A stretch of 64,000 bases of DNA from Cudoniella acicularis (lineage: Eukaryota > Ascomycota > Leotiomycetes > Helotiales > Helotiaceae). The position numbers and the translations under genes are program-made. Below, in pieces: positions 58,028-64,000 of the stretch (the stretch's first letter is position 1; each line of letters opens with the position of its first letter). Location: contig JAAMPI010000094.1 in the NCBI GenBank assembly GCA_013054445.1, positions 1 through 64,000 of the forward strand. Direction: 5' to 3'. A model generated the notes under the pieces. That model searched no databases and was not told the origin of the DNA. It worked only from the letters and a program-made list of their open reading frames with translations.

Positions 58028-58548
58028 GCCAAATGAGGTCTCACCCAAGTCGGGCTTGGTTCAGCCAGTTGAGAACTAGCTTTGACAAGTACGAAGCACA
58101 CGTCCGTTGCCCTGGACTTTTTAGTGATTCTGTGAATTATTACTTCTTGTATATATTAGTTCTTGTACATATTTTCTTGGTCGCGATTGTTTGGTCTCAC
58201 AGTTCACGGGCAAATGAAATAACCTCTTTTGGCCTTGTGGCGATTTCTTATCTTTTAACCACATATCCTCTTTAGTGATTTCTATTGCCGCCACAATGTG
58301 AGATTATGTCCTTGCCCGATACTTCATTACTGATATTCTGGAGCATGTTCCTACGGCCCACCTACCTACACAACAGGACAGTTACTCGGTGCCGGATGAA
58401 TTGGAAACAGTTGATTGTCAGATTATCTAACAATGAACCTCCATTTTTAGAATCGCAGATTTCCCCTCAACTCACTTATTTCTGGCATTTTTCTTCTAAT
58501 TCATTTTTTAATCTCCAGCCACTGTACTCATCATTTCCACAAGATATT
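58028..58548. other. Convergent intergenic region
   Basis: Between the GH131 3' end and the GST 3' end. No gene. Confidence 0.5.
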
Positions 58549-59355
58549 TTAATGCCCAGACATCGCCTTTTGCTTGTCCTGCACAATCTTCTTCACCGCC
58601 GGCCTCTCTATTAACTTTTGATTCCATTTAAAATACCTCGGATAATTCTTCTCAATCTGCAGCTCCTCGGCTTGATCCCCAAAGATAAACGGCACCATCA
58701 TATTCCAAGCAACGAAACTCAGATCCGCAATGGTGCTATAATTCCATCAGTTTCAGCTCAGGGCAACCGCTTCAATTTCGAAAATAAAAAGGGGAAGGGG
58801 AAACAAACCACTCCCTCCCCCCCATCCTGCCCCAACACCTTATCAATAACATAAAACATACTCTTAACCTGCTTCGCATACCTCTCCTTCGCCTCTCCAC
58901 CTGCTCCGAATGAAACTTGTGGAACCACGCAGTTTGTCCAAAATACGGTCCCTGTCCACTCACCTGGAAATACAACCACTGGCTCACATAGTATTTTTCT
59001 GGGGAAGAGGTATATGTGAGCTTAGAGGATTTGTCGTATGTGGCAGCGAGGTATTCGATGATTGCGCTGGATTCCCAGAGTGTGATGCCTGTATTTGGGT
59101 CCGTGATGGCGGGGACGCGACCGTTGGGGTTGAGGAATTCGAAGGGGGTTTTTTTTTCATGTCGGACGTTTCTAATGGGTGGTGTTAGTAGTGTGGGAGA
59201 GTTTGGGGTAGAGAGCTTGAAGCTCCTCAAGAATGAGGCCGACTTTCTATGGATTTGGACCCGAGACTGCATAGTACATATCAATCAGTCGAAATTGTAA
59301 CATCTGAAGCAAAGGAGAACAAACCTTGACCATAAAGCGTAATTGGTTTCGCCAT
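58549..59355 (-). pseudogene. Glutathione S-transferase (GST, Ure2-like class), broken
   Basis: Exon 1, 59355-59325 (MAKPITLYGQ), joins at 59266 to VSGPNP, then TAG at 59247-59249 followed by KVGLILEEL. The family has Trp at this position. A disrupted stretch lacking a usable donor follows, then NVRHEKKTPFEFLNPNGRVP, ESSAIIEYLAATYD, YYVSQWLYFQVSGQGPYFGQ. A one-base shift after HSEQVE leads to AKERYAKQVKSMFYVIDKVL. After a further intron the C-terminal domain STIADLSFVAWNMMVPFIFG and ERPAVKKIV ends at 58549. It is a fungal glutathione transferase of the URE2/GstA-like type. At least one stop and one frameshift inactivate it. Confidence 0.82.
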
Positions 59356-60259
59356 ATTTGCAATAATTATGAAGTTTTCAATTCAAAACTGTATGGTTTT
59401 AAAATTCAAAGATATTTTTCTAACTTAAATCAATGCAAAAGCACTACCCTCTTCTTATACCAAGACCCTTATTCTCCGAATAAATCAAGTACATCAAGTT
59501 TTAAAGGACTCAGGAACTCGTTCTGCACCTCCTTTAGCTCGAGATTTAGGTTCGGAAGTGGGGAACTTCGATCGACCCTGAACAGGGTAGAAGGGTCTTC
59601 CCTGATTATCCAATCGGATGCCGCCCTTCTCTTCTAGATACAATTTTGCACCAGTGTATCTAGTGTCGGTGTTCAAAAGCTTGACGAAATGCCGGCGTTC
59701 TAGAACTTTTTTACTTCATGCTTTGTAGGTTTTGTACTGTGGAAACACTCACTATTTTTGAAGTGCATCGGTCGGGTATTTTCTGAGTGCCGGACTTGCC
59801 GGGTTCCTAGCCCAGTTGAATTTATAATATTTCACGGTAGCAAAATAGCTCAGCTTTGTTGACTATAAATTAATTGTTAGAAAGCGAATTAAAGGGAGAG
59901 CCTATAGCCGCCGAATATGTCTAAATTACTATCCTACTGTGGGCATCTTACCTTCTTTTAGACAACTTATTTGGATTTTCGTTTTTTCTCAGCACTCAGA
60001 AAATACCAGACGGAGTAGATGACAATTTTCGGAGATGGCTGGCTTTTGTCATGTTGAAGGCAATGCTCGAAAGTGGCGATGTTTTTCGTTATGGAAAGCA
60101 ACTAGGATTGGCTTGTCCTTTTTTCAGTCATCGATTAGATATATTTCTCCAAATATTTCGTCGCAATAAAAGAATTGTTTTCGCCTGGAGTTTTGCTAAA
60201 AATTGCGAACTTTTCAATGAGACCGAGAAATACTCGTATCTGCACCCAGACATCTTGTC
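59356..60259. other. Intergenic, no gene
   Basis: No supported frame. At about 59994-60013 the 20-base string GCACTCAGAAAATACCAGAC also occurs at about 22344-22363. Confidence 0.45.
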
Positions 60260-60570
60260 TTAAAGGCCTTTATTAAGTTCATCGGTCTTCTGCTCTTTCC
60301 CATTCGCAGCCTTTTCACTTGTAGTTTCATCCTTCCGCATGCAATCCTTCCAAAACACTGTTAGTAATGCCTCTTTCAAAACTTCAATGCAAGCAAACCT
60401 ACATCGCAACGCTCTTGTTCAAGAAATTGAACGGATATGCCACTCCGATCTAGGCATGCGGAATTGGGGTCCTTTTCGCGTGCCTGTTGACATTGTATGA
60501 GTGAGGTTTCCCTTGATCGTCGAAAATGGCCGCAATCTGGGTGGACCAGGAGTATGGTACGAGCGCACAT
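60260..60570 (-). CDS. Small Cys/His protein, local family member 1
   Basis: Exons 60570-60403 and 60346-60260 give 84 residues. It opens MCARTILLVHPDCGHF, with C2, C13, H15 and C27. An acidic block (AREKDPNSACLDRSGI) follows, then ERCD|DCMRK, where the GTAGGT...GGAAG intron (56 bases) splits a CxxC after its second residue in phase 0. The tail is charged and lysine-rich (SEKAANGKEQKTDELNK). There is no signal peptide. The ligand spacing suggests a small zinc-binding fold, but no named domain is recognised. It shares C2, C13, H15, C27, C55 and C58 with member 2 at identical positions. Confidence 0.75.
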
Positions 60571-62149
60571 GGTGCTGTGGAGTTTTTTGAAAGGAGATAA
60601 TGTTGGGAAAACGGATAAATTATTGGTTATGAAGGCTGCTGCACGTCCTTCGGTTCTGTAAATTTTTAAGCTGGTGAGTTGAGATGTGTAAAGGCGAAGA
60701 GAAATATGCTCCCTCTTATATATCTCAAATCCTGCAAAATAGAATCGTCATACTGTTTAAATGGGCCAAAATGAAAGCAAATCTTGACTCAAAGAAACGT
60801 AAAAGCAATTATGATACATTATTCGAAAGTAACATTACACATTGACAACCTGGAATCACTCCCTGACTGAGTGCCAGCGATGATTCAATCATTATTAGTA
60901 AGCCACCTCTCTAATATGATACGATGCCAAGGAGATTTGTGTTGTTCTAATGGAAATTTAATGGCAAACCCTTAACTATACAATATGGCAACTTGTAGAA
61001 CCACAAAGCTCTTTCCAATATCTCGTGCACCGTAAGTTGGCATTTGCATTTAAGCTAGATCGTGTGAACAACACTTCAAAATAATTAAATAGCCAGTTGT
61101 AAGTATCTTTACTAAAATATTTGCATTAGAAAGGCAGTAAGATCTCGCATCCCTATATGTGGTGAAATAGACTCTTTGGAAGATATTTAACTTTTGAAGT
61201 GATTTCGCACAAACTTCCGTGATACACAATTTTACGATGGGCAGGAGAAAAATGGGTACTATAAATTGAAAATTAGGGCAACCCATGCATTTGCTCCCCC
61301 TACATGGTAAAATTGAGGTAAAATATTTATTGGACCAACCACCATTGCAATTACGAATCAAGTATAACAAACTCTCGAGTCACGGGCTTTTTGATACCCA
61401 TCTATTTTTGTTTGAAAATCAAGTCTGTTGTTCCCTGCCTTCTAGCTGGTTTTCTTCTAGAGCAAATTCTTGGAACGACTAGCCCCTAATTCAAAAATTT
61501 GGAGGCAGATGTGTAGTAATATAATTCGTTTTCTTGATCAATTAGTCTCGCCACCTTCCCCTATCATCCTCCCCTATGGTTCTTCGCTTAGCTCCACGAC
61601 CCTCATCAGTGTGCAGCGTACCTATTTGGGGGGGGGGGTTCTTTTTCTGAACTAATAGAAAAGTTAAATTTTGAGAAAGTTGAATCATTATATTATTTGA
61701 AATTGATCCAACAGGGAGTACACTACCACCCAGAAAAACATGATGGTAACGTGGAAAGGTAATTGTGATTTGGAACTGAAAAAGTAATATCGAATATTTT
61801 AAACCCAGCAACAAACCCAGATAATAGATTCTAGCGAGACAACCCCCTCCCGTGAGCCACCTGTCCAGTACAGTATGATTGTATGAGAAGGGCGCAGACC
61901 TTGGCCAGCGGTCCTCATGTTGCCCAAATTGAAAACGACAAATTTCTCACTGCACAATACAGCAACTGGCAGGACTGTGTGAATTCCCTTTCGGACGGCT
62001 GTAATAGCAAAATCAGACAAGCTCTGTATTCTTCCTCGTAACATCTTTGCAGAAAACCACAACGCAAAAAAAAAAAAAAAAAGATTCAAGCATGCCAAGC
62101 CCCCAATCTGTTCATCAATCGACGCTTTTCAAAAAACCAACCATGTCAC
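60571..62149. other. Intergenic between family members 1 and 2
   Basis: About 1.6 kb without a supported gene. It contains a G run at 61629-61637 and an A run of about 18 at 62066-62083. Confidence 0.5.
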
Positions 62150-62434
62150 TCACTTTCTTCTGTTAGACGAATTCCTCAGAGCGACTAGCTGGAAGTGAGG
62201 ATTGCAGATCTATAGCAAAAACATCAGCTCCGTTAAACAATTTGAATTCGCAATGGGAGCCCGTACCAGACACGGCATCCATGAGGGTGCTCTTTCATAG
62301 CGTAGTATACCGCTCCTATCGCCACAAGAGCCGCCGCTCAATCTGCCCAAAGGGCATGGCACAAAGGAGGGTGAGATTTTTGTTGAGCGGTGCGGACAAT
62401 AGGGATGGGCGTAAATTATGGTACCTTTACACAT
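62150..62434 (-). CDS. Small Cys/His protein, local family member 2
   Basis: Exons 62434-62267 and 62209-62150 give 75 residues. It opens MCKGTIIYAHPYCPHR. C2, C13, H15, C27, C37, C55 and C58 are present, and DRSGI is shared with member 1. The intron (57 bases, GTACGG...TATAG) again lies in phase 0 between residues 56 and 57, splitting PCL|IC, the CxxC. The short second exon is basic at its end (SSNRRK). Exon 1 is exactly the length of member 1's (168 bases). It reads as a clean, intact gene. Function unknown. Confidence 0.75.
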
Positions 62435-62923
62435 AATGTGGTTAAGTGGGGTGTGAGGAGTTGAGAGATGTGGTTTGGAAGATGTTTTCTGGAGGGTGTA
62501 ATGTAGGGGTATCGAGCTGCTTGGATAGTAGCGAAAGACGAAGGGGGGCATATCTTGACTGCAGGAAACCAGTTAGGAAAAAGAGACTCTGCTTCATATA
62601 TGCAATAAAGGTTACACCACCAAACGTTTCAAGGTAATTTAATGTTCGCCGCTCAGAATGTGTAAATTTGACTCAAGACGAGACATATCAGGAAGTGACT
62701 GGCTTTATTCTGATATCCAGGAGAGAAATGAATTAGGAGACAAACTTGCGATGATTGTGAGCCCCAATCAGTACAGTGATGATTCAAATTCGAAAAGACG
62801 CGCTCTTCTACGTCATCAATTTTTTGCAGAGATGATCAGCCTTTCCCATCAAGCTATCCACCAATTCCTAACAAGTTGAGACACGACCTGCCCCATCGAA
62901 CCATACCTCACCAACGCTCCGAT
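62435..62923. other. Spacer between members 2 and 3
   Basis: No supported gene. This is the upstream region of member 2. Confidence 0.45.
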
Positions 62924-63218
62924 TCACGAAGTCTGTGGTGCCTTTGTTGCCTGTGCTACAGCCCTATTCGCAGCGTCCTTATTGTAGCAATCCTGGCCGG
63001 AACCTGCCATTAGCATTTCCACCAAAATAATCTTCCTCTTGTGGAAGTCTTACCTGACAACATCCATGCTCAGAGAATACAATCAAACCGTACCCGGACG
63101 TGTGGGTGTACTGCCGATCATTTTGCCGTGCACGTGAGCATCTGGTCACGGTGCTAAGAGGAGATCTTTCGTGGTGTAGGCACTCTGGCCAAATCTTCAG
63201 TTTGTAGCCGCCACACAT
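62924..63218 (-). CDS. Small Cys/His protein, local family member 3
   Basis: Exons 63218-63054 and 62992-62924 give 77 residues. It opens MCGGYKLKIWPECLHHE, with C2, C13, H15 and C27 at the same positions as in members 1 and 2. ARQNDRQYTHTSGYGL replaces the acidic DRSGI segment. The intron (61 bases, GTAAGA...CCAG) is in phase 0 inside CCQ|DC, the CxxC. The tail DAANRAVAQATKAPQTS is polar. An in-frame Met 14 codons upstream (63260) is less likely, because the other members begin with Met-Cys. No signal peptide. Intact. Confidence 0.75.
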
Positions 63219-63704
63219 TGTGATGGTATTCGTTGACGAAGTGGCTTTGAGTCCTCGCAAAACTAAGACGGTGACTGGATTGACAGATGAGACGCGGTAA
63301 GACTTGTAGTTTCGAATTCGATTCTTAATGTGGTATCGAATGATTCGAATCTGAACATCGAGTCTCTAGACTTGAGTACATATACTCCAAGCTTTGAGGA
63401 CGGCGAAGTTTGGCCTGGAAATTTATGGCAAACTAGAGCTAGTAAAACAGAATCAAACGAGAACAATATGAAAACGACAAACGAAGAAGATGAAATGAAT
63501 GATTTGCAAAACTGCTGGTTTCAGCTGAGCACAGTCTATTTGCCTCAACAAACCTCTTTGCCGTAGAATTTCCAATTCGAGTACAATTCGAAAATGTAAC
63601 GTCTTGAGATTTGTTGTGAATTGCTATTTGAGTGATTTCCCCCATGCTTCTCCGCCCTCATTGAGATATCTCAAATGAGTGGCCTCCAACTCCTCAACAA
63701 AACT
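63219..63704. other. Spacer between members 3 and 4
   Basis: No supported gene. Short frames on both strands are not recognised. Confidence 0.45.
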
Positions 63705-63975
63705 TCATGACCAATAGCCTTCGTCATCAAGGGAATTCCGCCTCTCCTTCTTTGCGTTTCTGGCGTCTTCTCTTCTTTGACATAACTAGATTTGGTTAAA
63801 AACCACTCATATTTTAAGAGTTTTTGAATTGACTTACAGCACATAGCCTCTGGACATCCTCAAGCTCTTGTCGTAAAAATATTTGATTACACTCTTCCGT
63901 GGGTGTTTTGCATCGCACGATTTTTGATTCAGTATTGTGCCCACATTCGAAAATTTGGATGACTTGGTGACACAT
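63705..63975 (-). CDS. Small Cys/His protein, local family member 4
   Basis: Exons 63975-63838 and 63785-63705 give 72 residues. It opens MCHQVIQIFECGHNTE: C2, C11, H13, C22 and C29, a slightly compacted version of the same spacing. A helical block (FLRQELEDVQRLCA) leads to CA|LC, where the intron (52 bases, GTAAGT...TCTAG) lies in phase 0 inside the CxxC, as in members 1-3. The tail is basic then acidic (REDARNAKKERRNSLDDEG). The C-G-H pattern with later CxxC is reminiscent of zinc-ribbon-like proteins. Intact. More members may lie beyond the right edge. Confidence 0.75.
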
Positions 63976-64000
63976 CGTAGGCTTGGATTGCAGAGATGGC

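Noticed and set aside
60399..60570. Alternative GTTTGC donor for small-protein member 1
   Set aside because: It also keeps a frame, but the GTAGGT donor with the GGAAG acceptor restores the CxxC shared by the other three members.
1..64000. CRISPR arrays, bacterial operons or Shine-Dalgarno sites
   Set aside because: The window is eukaryotic with spliceosomal introns. No array of equal repeats and spacers is present.

Overview
The window looks like nuclear DNA of a filamentous ascomycete. Most genes carry short introns (about 45-60 bases) with GTAAG-like donors and CTAAC-like branch sites. The recognisable genes are typical Pezizomycotina genes: CSN12, an LSH/MUS-30 remodeller, CTF18, FIS1, SPC24, an SCN1-like TatD protein, a RING-H2 ligase, a Zn2Cys6 regulator, GH131 and a fungal P450. 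Gene style and AT-rich spacers suggest Leotiomycetes (Helotiales, perhaps Sclerotiniaceae). That placement is an impression, not a search result.

Layout. 0-9.4 kb: a DUF6914-like gene and an APH/choline-kinase-like gene, then three broken genes (a small PPxY protein, an unrecognised gene, and a divergent glycine-rich DUF7932-like gene). 9.4-12.9 kb: AT-rich gene desert holding one intron-containing initiator tRNA-Met. 12.9-19.3 kb: a broken DUF7730-type gene with a Cys-Leu microsatellite, intact csn12, and two more relics. 19.3-24.1 kb: sparse, with a secreted tandem-repeat protein rich in N-glycosylation sequons. 25-31.4 kb: an LSH/MUS-30 remodeller and a SANT/Myb protein. 31.4-35 kb: a spacer containing only the 3' end of a PAC1/LIS1 gene. 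35-50 kb: the gene-dense core, with ctf18, a Zn2Cys6 regulator (frameshifted), a RING-H2 E3, the divergent pair fis1/spc24, a membrane protein and an scn1-like gene. 50-59.4 kb: accessory genes, mostly broken (P450, a conserved hypothetical, GH131, GST; FHIT with a possible frameshift). 60.2-64 kb: four tandem small Cys/His proteins.

Two themes stand out. First, housekeeping genes are intact while accessory genes are broken, nearly always by stops that one C-to-T or G-to-A transition would explain (CAA, CAG, CGA or TGG to stop). This resembles RIP or a general transition bias. Second, the four small minus-strand genes at the right end share a cysteine/histidine spacing and a phase-0 intron that splits the same CxxC motif. 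They form an apparently undescribed local family. A 162-base dispersed repeat, about 95% identical between two inverted copies, also lies 5' of two genes 13 kb apart.

All exon joins were deduced by eye from splice consensus and reading-frame arithmetic. Family names come from recognition, not from a database search.
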